DNA from: Arthrobacter oryzae
Lineage (GTDB): Bacteria; Actinomycetota; Actinomycetes; Actinomycetales; Micrococcaceae
Direction: 5' to 3'
Length of the DNA stretch: 64,000 bases
Assembly (NCBI RefSeq): GCF_030812315.1
Contig: NZ_JAUSSM010000007.1
Location: 243,124-307,123, forward strand
Below are positions 49,866 to 57,749 of this stretch, piece by piece (the stretch's first letter is position 1; each line of letters begins with the position of its first letter). Under the pieces are notes generated by a model. The model did not search any database and was not told the DNA's origin. It saw only the letters and a list, made by a program, of their open reading frames with translations. The position numbers and the translations under genes were made by a program.

Positions 49866-50619
49866 GCCGGCCCAGGGCAACTTCAAGCCACGCGCCCCAC
49901 TTCAGGGCTGCGGCAGCGGTCTCTCTGCTCTTCGGTTCCAGCCGCGCCTTTGATCCGACCACCTGCAAAGCAGCGATGGTTTCGCCGCGGAAGTCGCGGA
50001 CGGGAACGGCCACCGAGTACAGATTGGGCTCTGCCTCTTCGTCCACAACGGAATAGCCGCGCTCCCGCGCCCCGGCCAGGCGGGCAAGGAAGTCTTCAAT
50101 ATCGGCCGGAGTGTTGGGGCCGTGCCGGATGAAGTCGGTCTGGCTAAAGACGGCCCGGACCTCGGCGTCGCTGGCGTCCCACAGCAGCGCCTGGCCGGCG
50201 TCGCTGCAGTATGCGGGGTAGGGCCGGCCGATCCACGAGCCCACCATCCTGCTGTTCGATGGGACGTGCTCACCGATCGTTACGGTGCTGTCCCCGTTGA
50301 GGACACCGAGGAAGCAGCCTTCCCCGGTGTCCCCGACGAGCCCCTCCAGCGCCGCCATGCCCTCGGTCCGGAGCCGTTGCTCAGTGAGTAGCTGGGCATC
50401 CGTGTAGAGGCTCCAGTCCAGCGAATACTCCCGGTGCCCGCCACGGAGCAGGAAATTCTCCTGCTGGGCGGCCTTGAGCCCGCGGGATACCTGGCTGCGG
50501 TCCTTGCCGAGATCTGCGGCGATGTCCCCGACGGTCGCGCCCCGCGCCCCTCCGCCGTGACGGGAGCCGACGGCGAAGACAACTTGCATTCCGCGGCCCA
50601 TGCTGGAGATTTTCGACAT
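49858..50619 (-). CDS. IclR family transcriptional regulator (cyclase/monooxygenase locus)
   Basis: 253-residue IclR regulator. HTH: MQVVFAVGSRHGGGARGATVG, then IAADLGKDRSQVSRGLKAAQ (recognition helix). Effector domain: GEGCFLGVLNGDSTVTIGEH, SWIGRPYPAYCSDAGQALLW, DAEVRAVFSQTDFIRHGPN, YSVAVPVRDFRGETIAALQVVG. The start MSKISSM lies at 50619. It is 41 bp downstream of the cyclase gene and on the same strand, and likely regulates that gene and the divergent monooxygenase. It is clearly homologous to the convergent IclR at 49053-49865. Confidence 0.88.
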   Translation of the reverse strand: MSKISSMGRGMQVVFAVGSRHGGGARGATVGDIAADLGKDRSQVSRGLKAAQQENFLLRGGHREYSLDWSLYTDAQLLTEQRLRTEGMAALEGLVGDTGEGCFLGVLNGDSTVTIGEHVPSNSRMVGSWIGRPYPAYCSDAGQALLWDASDAEVRAVFSQTDFIRHGPNTPADIEDFLARLAGARERGYSVVDEEAEPNLYSVAVPVRDFRGETIAALQVVGSKARLEPKSRETAAAALKWGAWLEVALGRPS

Positions 50620-50660
50620 GGCTCCGATCTTAGTTGCTGCCAACCAGCGGTTTTGTGTCC

Positions 50661-51440
50661 CTAGTGGATCGCGAAGACGCGGGCAGGGAATCCGCTGCCG
50701 CCTTGGGGCTTCGGCCAGGTGGCCACGAGCACCGCCCCCGATTCGGGCAGGCCGTCCAGATTGGCGAGCAGCTCTATCTGCCAGCAGTCCTGGGCGAGGA
50801 TGTAGGTTTCCAGGCTGAAGTCCTGGTGTGACGTCGCCTTGCCCGGGTCCGTATCCGTCTGTTCGTGGCCGATCGCCGTGATGTTCCGCTCGGCGACCAG
50901 GAAGGACAGTACGTCCCGGGACCAGCCCGGGGTGTGGCTGACGCCGTCGGCATCCCGGTTCGCCATCGCCTCGGGGTCCGGCCAGCGGTTGCTCCAGCCG
51001 GTCCGGAGCGCCACGAATGCGCCCGCCGGCATCCGGCCGTTGCGATCCTCCCATTCGTTGACGTCATCCAAGGTGGGCGTCGCGTCAGCGTCGCTCGCGG
51101 CCCGCGTGCTGATGTCCAGCACCACCAGGGGCAGCACCATCTCTTCCACCGGGATGTTGTCCAGGCTTCGCCCGCCCCGGATAAAGTGCGACGGCGGGTC
51201 CACGTGGGTGCCCCACTGGCCCACGATGGAGTACACGTGCGCTGTGAAGCCGTCGCCCCTATCCAGGTCGAACAGGGCCGTCCGGCCTTCGTCCGGAAAA
51301 GCGGGGAAGTGCGGCTGGCCGGGGTGGAAGGCGTGCGTCAGGTCTGTGAACGAGCGGCCGGACAGCAGCGACCGGAAGCCTGCCCAGAGGCTGGTGGCCT
51401 GAGTTGCGGTGGCCTGGGCGCCGGCGGTGTGGACCGTCAT
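50661..51440 (-). CDS. Cyclase family protein (kynurenine formamidase-like hydrolase)
   Basis: 259-residue metal-dependent hydrolase of the cyclase/KynB family. The metal motif H-x-G-T-H-x-D-x-P-x-H is present as VGQWGTHVDPPSHFIRGG (first His replaced by Trp-Gly context, GTHVDPPSHF intact, residues about 73-90). Other conserved segments are FTDLTHAFHPGQPHFPAFPD near the N-terminus, VLDISTRA, AFVALRTGWSNRWPDPEAMA and ITAIGHEQTDTDPGKATSHQ with a further catalytic His/Glu. Members hydrolyse N-formylkynurenine, isatin or cyclic amides. With a flavin monooxygenase nearby an aromatic or heterocyclic substrate is plausible. Confidence 0.87.
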   Translation of the reverse strand: MTVHTAGAQATATQATSLWAGFRSLLSGRSFTDLTHAFHPGQPHFPAFPDEGRTALFDLDRGDGFTAHVYSIVGQWGTHVDPPSHFIRGGRSLDNIPVEEMVLPLVVLDISTRAASDADATPTLDDVNEWEDRNGRMPAGAFVALRTGWSNRWPDPEAMANRDADGVSHTPGWSRDVLSFLVAERNITAIGHEQTDTDPGKATSHQDFSLETYILAQDCWQIELLANLDGLPESGAVLVATWPKPQGGSGFPARVFAIH

Positions 51441-51883
51441 GACGCCATTCCCAGTGCCGGACGAATCGCCGCTGCGGTGGAGACCCGGACCGGATCGGAG
51501 AGCTCGATGACCGGCACCTCCCAGGGGTGGACTTCGATCATGCGTTCCAGGAGCCGGCCGACTGCCTCCTCGGACAGATCAGCATCCAGGTAAGTGGTCA
51601 GGACAAAAGTGGCCGACAGGGTCCTCTCGCCCGCGCGGCCGAACGTGGGGTTTGCTGCCGCCGAAGCGGTGAATCCCTCGAAGCCAAGACTCGATTCGAA
51701 CACATGCCGGTAGTTTCCAAAGTCCCCCAGTTCGGGGCATGACTCCAGTGTGTCAAAAAGTGACGCGAGGCCCGGATCCGCTTTCAGGACCTCCAGGTCG
51801 CCCTCCACCAGCTGCTTCAGAGAGACTGCGGCAATCGGCCAGTGGACGCGGAGTTTGCGCACGCTTCTCATTCCAATATTCAT
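51437..51883 (-). CDS. Conserved hypothetical protein with CutA/NIF3-like C-terminal segment
   Basis: 148-residue soluble protein. The C-terminal RTLSATFVLTTYLDADLSEE, then LLERMIEVHPWEVPVIELSD resembles the HPYExP strand of the CutA/NIF3-type ferredoxin-like fold; the N-terminal part (residues 1-70) is not recognised. It overlaps the cyclase gene by 4 bp (stop/start), so the two are translationally coupled and probably act in one pathway. The start MNIGMRS at 51883 has AGAGG 7 bp upstream. Function unknown. Confidence 0.65.
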   Translation of the reverse strand: MNIGMRSVRKLRVHWPIAAVSLKQLVEGDLEVLKADPGLASLFDTLESCPELGDFGNYRHVFESSLGFEGFTASAAANPTFGRAGERTLSATFVLTTYLDADLSEEAVGRLLERMIEVHPWEVPVIELSDPVRVSTAAAIRPALGMAS

Positions 51884-52035
51884 GTCTGGATGCCTCTTCC
51901 ATGGATCGTCCGGAGCCAGCTCGTGTGGCGTTTGCCTCATCCTGACAGAAGGTGACGGGCAACACAAGCATATCTATTTGTCTATACTGCACATAGCTTG
52001 AAATTGTTCCGTCCACGAAAGCGAAGTGATCCGTC
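51884..52035. promoter_or_regulatory. Divergent promoter region between cyclase operon and monooxygenase
   Basis: About 150 bp; an AT-rich block at 51965-52008 with TATCTATTTGTCTATACT and CACATAGC stands out from the GC-rich surroundings. TATACT at 51983-51988 could be a -10 box for the plus strand. No precise operator can be claimed. Confidence 0.45.
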
Positions 52036-53412
52036 TTGAGCACGCCTACCTCCCCGCTGCTTTTTGCCCTCTACGAACAGGCCAGCGTGGGTTGCGGCGG
52101 CGCCCCGAGTCTCTGGACGCACCCGCTGGATAACCGTCTGGAACTCAACTCACTGGACCGCTGGCGGGATGTGGCCATCACAGCCGAACAGGCCAACCTC
52201 GACGCACTGTTCTTTGCCGATGTCTTGGGCCTCTATGACGTGTACGGCGGATCGGCCGACGCCGCCCTGGGCTGGGCCGTGGAAGCACCTGCGAATGACC
52301 CCTTTATGTATGTGCCGGCCCTTGCTGCCCTTACGGAGCGGCTGTCATTCGTGATTACGGCCTCGACGACGTACGAGCACCCGTTCTCCCTGGCGCGCCG
52401 CTTCGGCACCCTGGACCACCTCAGCAACGGCCGGATCGGATGGAACATCGTCACGTCGTATCTCTCCAGTGCGGCCCGGAATTTCGGCATGGACGAGATG
52501 CTCAGGCACGCCGACCGCTACGGCCGCGCGGATGAATTCATGGATGTGTTCTATAAGCTGCTGGAGGGCAGTTGGGCGGCCGACGCCGTAATCGGAAGCA
52601 AGAGTGAAAAGGTCTACGCCCGTCCCGGTTCCGTCCAGTCGATCAACCACGACGGCGAGCATTTCCGCGTGGACGGACCGTCGCTGACGTCGCCGTCGCC
52701 GCAGCGGACCCCCGCCCTGTTCCAGGCCGGATGGTCGCCGCGGGGCCGCGAGTTCGCGGCCAAGCACGCCGAAGTGATTCTGCTGCCCAAGAAGGATCCG
52801 CAGGAAATCGCCGCAGGGCTGGCGGACATCAATCGCCGGGCGGTGGAGCGGGGCCGCCCCGCCGGCGAGGTGCGATCCATGGCACTGGCCCGGATCATCA
52901 CCGCTCCCACTGCGATCGAAGCGCAGGAGAAGTATGACGGGCTTCAGCGCAACTACCACCTGGAGGCGCAGCTGGTCAGCTATGCCGGCGATACCGGGAT
53001 CGACCTCAGCAAATACGCCGACGATGAGCCGCTGGCCACGGTGACCAACGGTCTCACGTCCTACGTGGTCAAGGGGGCGCCGCAGGACAAGCCGCTCACC
53101 GCCGGGGATGTGCGGCGCAAATTCTCCGAGGTGACGCGCGGAACCGACCTGCTGTTCATCGGCACGCCGGAGGGCGTTGCGTCGCAGATCCAGGACCACG
53201 CGGCGACGTCAGGGCTGGACGGCTACATGATCAACCCGCTGGTCAGCCCCGGCTCCCTCAATGACTTCGCCGAACTGGTAGTGCCGGAACTGGCCAAGCG
53301 CGGGCTTTATGACACGGAACCGAAGACCGGCACCATGCGCTCCAGGCTGCGGGCTGACGGTGCGGACCTGATGGCCGGCACGTCTTACGGGGCGGGCTTC
53401 CGCCAGCGTTAG
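52036..53412 (+). CDS. Flavin-dependent monooxygenase, NtaA/SnaA/SoxA/DszA family
   Basis: 458-residue class C (luciferase-like) flavin monooxygenase using FMNH2 from a separate reductase. Diagnostic blocks are SLWTHPLDNRLELNSLDRWR, AEQANLDALFFADVLGLYDVYGGS (the L-D-x-x-F-x-A-D motif of NtaA/DszA), VITASTTYEHPFSLARRFGTLDHLSNGRIGWNIVTSY (N-x-x-T-S with FMN phosphate contacts), HEGEHF-type NHDGEHFRVDGP, and RTPALFQAGWSPRGREFAAKHAE. This subfamily opens N-acetyl or S-containing ring compounds such as nitrilotriacetate and dibenzothiophene sulfone. TTG start at 52036. Substrate is unknown; the divergent cyclase hydrolase may act next. Confidence 0.9.
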   Translation: MSTPTSPLLFALYEQASVGCGGAPSLWTHPLDNRLELNSLDRWRDVAITAEQANLDALFFADVLGLYDVYGGSADAALGWAVEAPANDPFMYVPALAALTERLSFVITASTTYEHPFSLARRFGTLDHLSNGRIGWNIVTSYLSSAARNFGMDEMLRHADRYGRADEFMDVFYKLLEGSWAADAVIGSKSEKVYARPGSVQSINHDGEHFRVDGPSLTSPSPQRTPALFQAGWSPRGREFAAKHAEVILLPKKDPQEIAAGLADINRRAVERGRPAGEVRSMALARIITAPTAIEAQEKYDGLQRNYHLEAQLVSYAGDTGIDLSKYADDEPLATVTNGLTSYVVKGAPQDKPLTAGDVRRKFSEVTRGTDLLFIGTPEGVASQIQDHAATSGLDGYMINPLVSPGSLNDFAELVVPELAKRGLYDTEPKTGTMRSRLRADGADLMAGTSYGAGFRQR

Positions 53413-53417
53413 CCCCA

Positions 53418-53464
53418 TTGACACCCCTCCGCCGCAGTCGTATTCTACAACCAAATGGTTGTAG
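53418..53464 (+). promoter_or_regulatory. arsR promoter with operator spanning the start codon
   Basis: TTGACA (53418-53423), 17-bp spacer, TATTCT (53441-53446). The 20-bp perfect palindrome CTACAACCAAATGGTTGTAG (53445-53464) covers the -10 end, the predicted transcription start and the ATG at 53455. The mRNA would be leaderless. Confidence 0.85.
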
Positions 53465-53787
53465 ATCAGATAAGCGAAGCCGAAGTTGACCGCCTCTTCC
53501 AGGCGTTCTCCGATTCCACCCGCCGGGACATTGTGCGACGGGTGACAGTGGGGGAATACTCGGTGTCGGGCCTCGCCGCCCTCTACGCCATGAGCTTTGC
53601 CGCCGTCCAGAAGCACGTGGCGGTGCTGGTGCGTGCCTCCCTGGTTACGAAGGAGAAGCGCGGAAGGGAGCAGATCGTGCGGGGCAATCATGATGGCCTG
53701 GAGAAAGCCCGGCGTCTGCTCGATGAGTACGAGGCGATTTGGCGGCAGCGTGCCGAGCGGATCGCAGACATTCTCGCTGAAGGATAG
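53455..53787 (+). CDS. ArsR family winged-helix regulator
   Basis: 110-residue ArsR-type repressor: VDRLFQAFSDSTRRDIVRRV (the L-x-D-x-T-R-R pattern), YSVSGLAALYAMSFAAVQKHVAVLVRASLV (recognition helix A-x-Q-K-H), REQIVRGNHDGLEKARRLLD and a C-terminal helix. It lacks the Cys pair of metal sensors, as usual for ArsR proteins paired with SRPBCC genes. The start codon lies within its presumed operator. It is followed by the SRPBCC gene 13 bp on, and the two-gene ArsR/SRPBCC operon is common in actinobacteria. Confidence 0.9.
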   Translation: MVVDQISEAEVDRLFQAFSDSTRRDIVRRVTVGEYSVSGLAALYAMSFAAVQKHVAVLVRASLVTKEKRGREQIVRGNHDGLEKARRLLDEYEAIWRQRAERIADILAEG

Positions 53788-53800
53788 GAAAGGTTCCGCA

Positions 53801-54298
53801 ATGACTGTTATCAGTTCCACCAAGAATCTTGAGGCCCTGAGCTTCACCCTCGTCGCTGAATTCGATGCGGGCGTTGAGCGCGTCTGGCAGATCTGGGAGG
53901 ACCCCCGGCAGCTTGAGCGCTGGTGGGGCCCGCCGACCTGGCCGGCGACGTTCGACCAACTCGACTTCCAGCCCGGTGGGAAGGCCGCCTATTACATGAC
54001 CGGCCCGGACGGCACGAAGGCCCGCGGCTGGTGGCGCATCACCTCCGTCCAGGCTCCGAACCAGCTGGAGTTCGACGACGGCTTTGCCGACGACGACGGC
54101 AACCAGGTCGAGGACATGGGCACCACCCACGCGACGGTCACCCTCGAGGACCTCGGCGGCCGCACCCGGATGACGGTGCTGTCCACCTTCGAGTCCGAGG
54201 AGCAGATGAACAAGATGGTCGAAATGGGCATGGAAGAAGGGATGAGGGAGGCTGCCGGCCAGATCGACGCCCTGCTCACCGAGCACTCGCACGCCTGA
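53801..54298 (+). CDS. SRPBCC (AHSA1/START-like) domain protein
   Basis: 165-residue lipid/hydrophobic-ligand-binding-fold protein: SFTLVAEFDAGVERVWQIWEDPRQLERWWGPPTWPATF (residues about 14-51; the W-x-x-W-x-D-P-x-x-L-x-x-W-W-G-P signature), GGKAAYYMTGPDGTKARGWW, then TVTLEDLGGRTRMTVLSTFE and the C-terminal amphipathic helix MVEMGMEEGMREAAGQIDAL. The fold binds hydrophobic ligands; here it is paired with ArsR, whose ligand it may bind or clear. GGAAAGG lies 9 bp upstream. A 48-bp palindrome follows. Confidence 0.9.
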   Translation: MTVISSTKNLEALSFTLVAEFDAGVERVWQIWEDPRQLERWWGPPTWPATFDQLDFQPGGKAAYYMTGPDGTKARGWWRITSVQAPNQLEFDDGFADDDGNQVEDMGTTHATVTLEDLGGRTRMTVLSTFESEEQMNKMVEMGMEEGMREAAGQIDALLTEHSHA

Positions 54299-54334
54299 CC
54301 GGCATAGCGGTCAGCGAAGGCTGTTCAGGCCCCT

Positions 54335-54382
54335 AACGCAAGAGAACGACGGCGGGAGCTCCCGCCGTCGTTCTCTTGCGTT
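54335..54382. terminator. GC palindrome, copy 16: 48-bp perfect palindrome between convergent genes
   Basis: Perfect 24-bp arms with no loop (arm starts AACGCAAGAGAACG and ends CGGCGGGAG). It lies between the SRPBCC stop and the minus-strand hypothetical gene stop. Followed by TTTCTTG on the plus strand, so it can work as an intrinsic terminator in both directions. Confidence 0.85.
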
Positions 54383-54396
54383 TCTTGTGTGGTTCC

Positions 54397-54594
54397 TTAG
54401 ACGGTAACGCCCTGGGCGGCTTTCCGGTTCAGGCTCACCGTGAAGGTGTTCGGTCCGCTGAGGGTGACGGCAACGTCGTTCCGGTGGGCGTTGGCCTTGG
54501 TGGAAATGTCGTGCACGAGGGCGTCCAGCGTGTGGTCAATCGCGGAGCGGTCCCAGATTTTCAGCGTCACGGAGTGGTTGGTTTCGAACGTCAT
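54397..54594 (-). CDS. Small hypothetical protein
   Basis: 65 residues, soluble: FETNHSVTLKIWDRSAIDHT, LVHDISTKANAHRNDVAVTL, then SGPNTFTVSLNRKAAQG. It reads as two beta-strand-rich halves and a helix. No family is recognised. ATG at 54594 has GAGG 9 bp upstream; an ATG at 54609 would add MRHRI. The gene ends just before the 48-bp palindrome, a position typical of real genes here. Confidence 0.6.
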   Translation of the reverse strand: MTFETNHSVTLKIWDRSAIDHTLDALVHDISTKANAHRNDVAVTLSGPNTFTVSLNRKAAQGVTV

Positions 54595-54609
54595 TATTCG
54601 GTGCCTCAT

Positions 54610-54933
54610 TCGTAATTTCGGTCATGGGCTTCGCGTCGGTGCGGAGCCCGGGACGGGTCTATCCATGAACGCTCAGAGGCCTTCTGCAGCTCGGGCGAGC
54701 TCACTGGTTTGGCCTCGTTGCGTCCACCAGGTTGGGTCGTTCTGAGCCGCTGCATCCCTGCGCCTAAGCGCGGGAATTGGGCTCCCGCGGCCGGGAAATC
54801 GCATTCTCGACCGTCCTTTCCATGATGCACGGAGGAGTGCTGGCGTCTCAAGCCAATATCCGATCATTGCGCGTGAGACTCGTCACAGCGGTACTGCGAG
54901 GCCTTGTCGGTCACGCTTCCGGCCCGGTGCCTA
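54610..54933. other. Non-coding stretch
   Basis: About 320 bp between a small minus-strand gene and the DUF2306 promoter. Several short frames exist but none has a convincing start, length or family; I see no RNA gene. Confidence 0.5.
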
Positions 54934-54990
54934 TTGACAAGTGTACGGCGTACACCTATGGTCAATCGCATCAGGTGTACGCCGTATACC
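54934..54990 (+). promoter_or_regulatory. DUF2306 gene promoter with two TetR-type operators
   Basis: TTGACA (54934-54939), 17-bp spacer, TATGGT (54957-54962). GTGTACGGCGTACAC (54941-54955) fills the spacer and GGTGTACGCCGTATACC (54974-54990) lies just downstream of the start site. Both are near-perfect palindromes of the kind TetR proteins bind. Confidence 0.85.
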
Positions 54991-55011
54991 CAGCCAGCGA
55001 AGGACCCCGCC

Positions 55012-55710
55012 ATGCCAACGCAAACCATCCGCCCCGCGGCAGCACCCGTCCGGCGTTCCCGGCCCCAGTGGCCCGTGCCCGCCGGGTTGATTCTGCTGAG
55101 CCTCATTCCGGTGGTTTTCGGGGCCCTGCGCCTGACCGAACTGACCTCCGGCGCCGACGTCACGCCGCAAAACGCGCGGTTCTTCGCGTCCCCGATCCCG
55201 GTGGTGACGCACATCGTCAGCGTCACCGTCTATTCGCTGCTCGGGGCGTTCCAGTTCGTTCCGTCACTTCGGGGACGGCGCGGCTGGCACCGGATCGCCG
55301 GTCGCATACTCATTCCAGCCGGCCTGTTCGCCGCCCTCTCGGGGCTGTGGATGTCCGCCTTCTACCCGCTTTCCGACGGCTACACCGACGTCCCGCTGCG
55401 GCTCTTTTTCGGAACGGCCATGCTGGTGAGCCTGGTTCTGGGAGTGGCCGCGATCAGGCAGCGGGACTTCGTGCGGCACAGCGCCTGGATGACGCGCGCC
55501 TATGCGATCGCCGTCGGCGCGGGAACGCAGGCCCTTGTGAGCATCCCCTGGCTGCTTCTCATCGGCCCCACCGACGTGCCCACCCGTGCAGCGCTCCTGG
55601 GAGCGGGCTGGGTGATCAACGTGGCCGTGGCCGAGTACGTCATCCGGCGCCGCGCCCGGAAGGCATCCCGCCGGACGGTCAGTAGGCCCTCACCCGCTGT
55701 TCCACGATGA
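55012..55710 (+). CDS. DUF2306 family membrane protein
   Basis: 232-residue protein with six hydrophobic segments and the DUF2306 pattern: PVVTHIVSVTVYSLLGAFQF, RGRRGWHRIAGRILIPAGLF (the R-x-H-R-x-x-G-R motif), LVLGVAAIRQRDFVRHSAWMTRAYAIAVGAGTQ with R-x-F-x-x-H-x-x-W-M-x-R (residues about 143-175). Likely heme- or metal-binding inner-membrane protein; function unknown. GAAGGA lies 8 bp before the ATG. The promoter has two TetR-type operators, but no TetR gene is adjacent. Its 3' end overlaps the convergent TPP gene by 32 bp. Confidence 0.85.
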   Translation: MPTQTIRPAAAPVRRSRPQWPVPAGLILLSLIPVVFGALRLTELTSGADVTPQNARFFASPIPVVTHIVSVTVYSLLGAFQFVPSLRGRRGWHRIAGRILIPAGLFAALSGLWMSAFYPLSDGYTDVPLRLFFGTAMLVSLVLGVAAIRQRDFVRHSAWMTRAYAIAVGAGTQALVSIPWLLLIGPTDVPTRAALLGAGWVINVAVAEYVIRRRARKASRRTVSRPSPAVPR

Positions 55711-57499
55711 GGTGGATGAGGGCGAACATCCCGTCCTGGTCGATGGCCTGGAACGCAGCGTCGATGGCGGCCGGCACATCGCCGTCACGGGTGACCGTGA
55801 TACCGAAGCCGCCGAAGGCCCGGGCCATCAGGCCGAAGTCCGGGTTCTTCAGCTGCGTGCCCGACACCCGGGACGGGTAGTGCCGCTCCTGGTGCGTGCG
55901 GATGGTGCCGTACTCCTGGTTGTCCATCACGACGATGAGCGGCGTGGCCCCGTACTGCGCTGCTGTGGCCAGCTCCTGGCCGTTCATGAGGAACTCGCCG
56001 TCGCCGGCGATGGTGACTACCCGGCGCTGCGGACTGGCCAGGGATGCGGCGATGGCCGAGGGAACGGAGTAACCCATGGAGCCGTTCCGGGCGCTGATCA
56101 TGGACGCGTAGCACCGGGTGGGGAAATACCGGTGCGCCCAGTTGGTGTGCTCGCCTGCACCGAACGTCACCATGGCGTCCTCAGGCAATCGCGGGACCAG
56201 GTTGGCCATGAGCGTGTCCATCTTTGCCGGCCCGTCGCCCGGCGTTGCCGGAGGCAGTGTGGCGAAGGACGTCTGCTCGGCGCGCATTCTGGCTGTCCAC
56301 GCCTTCCACTCCTCCTTCAGGGGCAGATCGATTGCCACCAGGTCACGGACAAAAGCGTCCGGCTTCGCCAGGATCTGCCGTGAGACCGGGCCGGAGCGGC
56401 CGCGGAGCGAGGGGTCGACGGTGACGAGGAAGTTCTTCTTGTTCCAGTCCTGCCTGCAGACAAACCCGTCCGTGAGCACGTCCCCTGGAACGGTCCCGAC
56501 GAAAACGAGCAGGTCGGTTTCCTCCAGCAGGTCGTAGGTGGGGCGGGGACGGCCGTAGCCGATCGGACCAACATAGGACGGCGAATCGAAGGAGACGGTT
56601 CCCTGGGTACGCCATTCCGCGGCGGCCGGGATGTGGTGCCGTTCAAGCCACTCGGTGAGCTGGCTGGCCGCCTCCTGCGTCCAGTCGTTCCCGCCAGTGA
56701 CAAACAGCGGCTTCGAGGAACTCGCCAGTGCGGTGGCGAGTGCCTCGGCGTCGGTGGTGCTCATGCCCCCGGCGGCGACCGGGATGACGGGGTGCGGGGC
56801 CGGATCAACCTGCTGGCGGATGATGTCTTCCGGCAGGCCGACGACGACGGGCCCTGGCCGTCCGCTCATGGCCGCGAACATGGCTTCCGCAACAATCTCG
56901 GAAGCCCGTTCGGCGTGATCGAGCACCATAACGCGCTTGGCTCCGGTGTCGAACCAGGCCTTGATGTCGAATTCCTGGAACGCTTCGCGGTCGCGGTGCG
57001 CAAAGGGAATGAGCCCGACGAAGAGCAGCATGGGCGTGGAGTCCTGCCAGGCAGTGTGCAGGCCAACGTGGGCGTTGGCAGCTCCGGGGCCGCGGGTGAC
57101 CATCGCAACGCCCGGACGCTGGTTCATCTTGCCGTCGGCCTCGGCCATGTAGGCGGCACCGCCCTCATGCCGGCAGACCACGGTCTCGATGTCCGAACCG
57201 TGCAGCCCGTCCAGCACGTCCAGGAAGCTCTCGCCGGGAACCACGTAGGTGCGTTCCACGCCGTGGGCCACGAGGGAGTCAACAATTACGTGCCCGGCGG
57301 ATTTCAGCGAGGCGCTCCCGGCCGGGCCGGCGGTCGGGCTTCCGCCCGGGCCGGTGCCCTGACTGGCGCCCGGACTGGTGCCCGGACTGGACGAGGCGAC
57401 CGATGGGGCGGGCTGTGCTGCGCGGTGGTTGGGGATCTGGCCTTCGAGCGGTTGCGTGTGCGTTGCGGTCATGGTGTGTGCGGACTCCGTTGTCATCAC
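55679..57499 (-). CDS. Thiamine pyrophosphate-dependent enzyme (acetolactate synthase-like)
   Basis: 606-residue TPP enzyme with the three-domain POX/ALS architecture. An unusual Ser/Gly/Pro-rich N-terminal tail (residues about 20-55) precedes the pyrimidine domain (LVAHGVERTYVVPGESFLDV with the catalytic Glu in VVCRHEGGAAYMAEADGKMN, then GVAMVTRGPGAANAHVGLHT). A central domain follows and the pyrophosphate domain has the motif GDGEFLMNGQELATAAQYGA and MDNQEYGTIRTHQ (GDG...N-x-x-Y). It condenses or decarboxylates a 2-keto acid; which one is unclear. It is last gene of the PucR-glutaminase-permease operon. Alternative start at 57472 (GGAG 10 bp upstream). Confidence 0.87.
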   Translation of the reverse strand: MMTTESAHTMTATHTQPLEGQIPNHRAAQPAPSVASSSPGTSPGASQGTGPGGSPTAGPAGSASLKSAGHVIVDSLVAHGVERTYVVPGESFLDVLDGLHGSDIETVVCRHEGGAAYMAEADGKMNQRPGVAMVTRGPGAANAHVGLHTAWQDSTPMLLFVGLIPFAHRDREAFQEFDIKAWFDTGAKRVMVLDHAERASEIVAEAMFAAMSGRPGPVVVGLPEDIIRQQVDPAPHPVIPVAAGGMSTTDAEALATALASSSKPLFVTGGNDWTQEAASQLTEWLERHHIPAAAEWRTQGTVSFDSPSYVGPIGYGRPRPTYDLLEETDLLVFVGTVPGDVLTDGFVCRQDWNKKNFLVTVDPSLRGRSGPVSRQILAKPDAFVRDLVAIDLPLKEEWKAWTARMRAEQTSFATLPPATPGDGPAKMDTLMANLVPRLPEDAMVTFGAGEHTNWAHRYFPTRCYASMISARNGSMGYSVPSAIAASLASPQRRVVTIAGDGEFLMNGQELATAAQYGATPLIVVMDNQEYGTIRTHQERHYPSRVSGTQLKNPDFGLMARAFGGFGITVTRDGDVPAAIDAAFQAIDQDGMFALIHLIVEQRVRAY

Positions 57500-57559
57500 T
57501 ACTTGTCTTCTTGGGTTGGGTGTTGTTTTACGTGCGTTGGGTGGAGGCGCCCGTGGCGC

Positions 57560-57673
57560 CTAGTCGGTTTCCGGTCCGGTGCAGAAGAAGCAGCCGTCCT
57601 CACAGCTGTCCGTCGTCTGGTTTTCCGTGGGCGCCCGGTAGGGCTGGGGGCGCAGCAGGTCTTGTCGGTTCAT
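57560..57673 (-). CDS. Small Cys-rich peptide in the glutaminase operon
   Basis: 37-residue peptide (MNRQDLLRPQPYRAPTENQ, then TTDSCEDGCFFCTGPETD) between the permease and TPP genes, 77 bp and 61 bp from them. Its C-terminal CEDGCFFC has Cys spacing C-x3-C-x2-C, able to hold a metal or Fe-S cluster; the spacing is that of radical SAM proteins but no such fold can exist at this length. Shine-Dalgarno is weak (GAAAG). Evidence that it is translated is the placement and the clustered Cys only; I know no homologue. Confidence 0.4.
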   Translation of the reverse strand: MNRQDLLRPQPYRAPTENQTTDSCEDGCFFCTGPETD

Positions 57674-57749
57674 GGCGGGCTTTCGGTCGGTTGTTGTTGG
57701 AGTGCATGTTGGGGTCCGGGTTTGCGGAGCCGGGCGGTCGCGGGACCTG

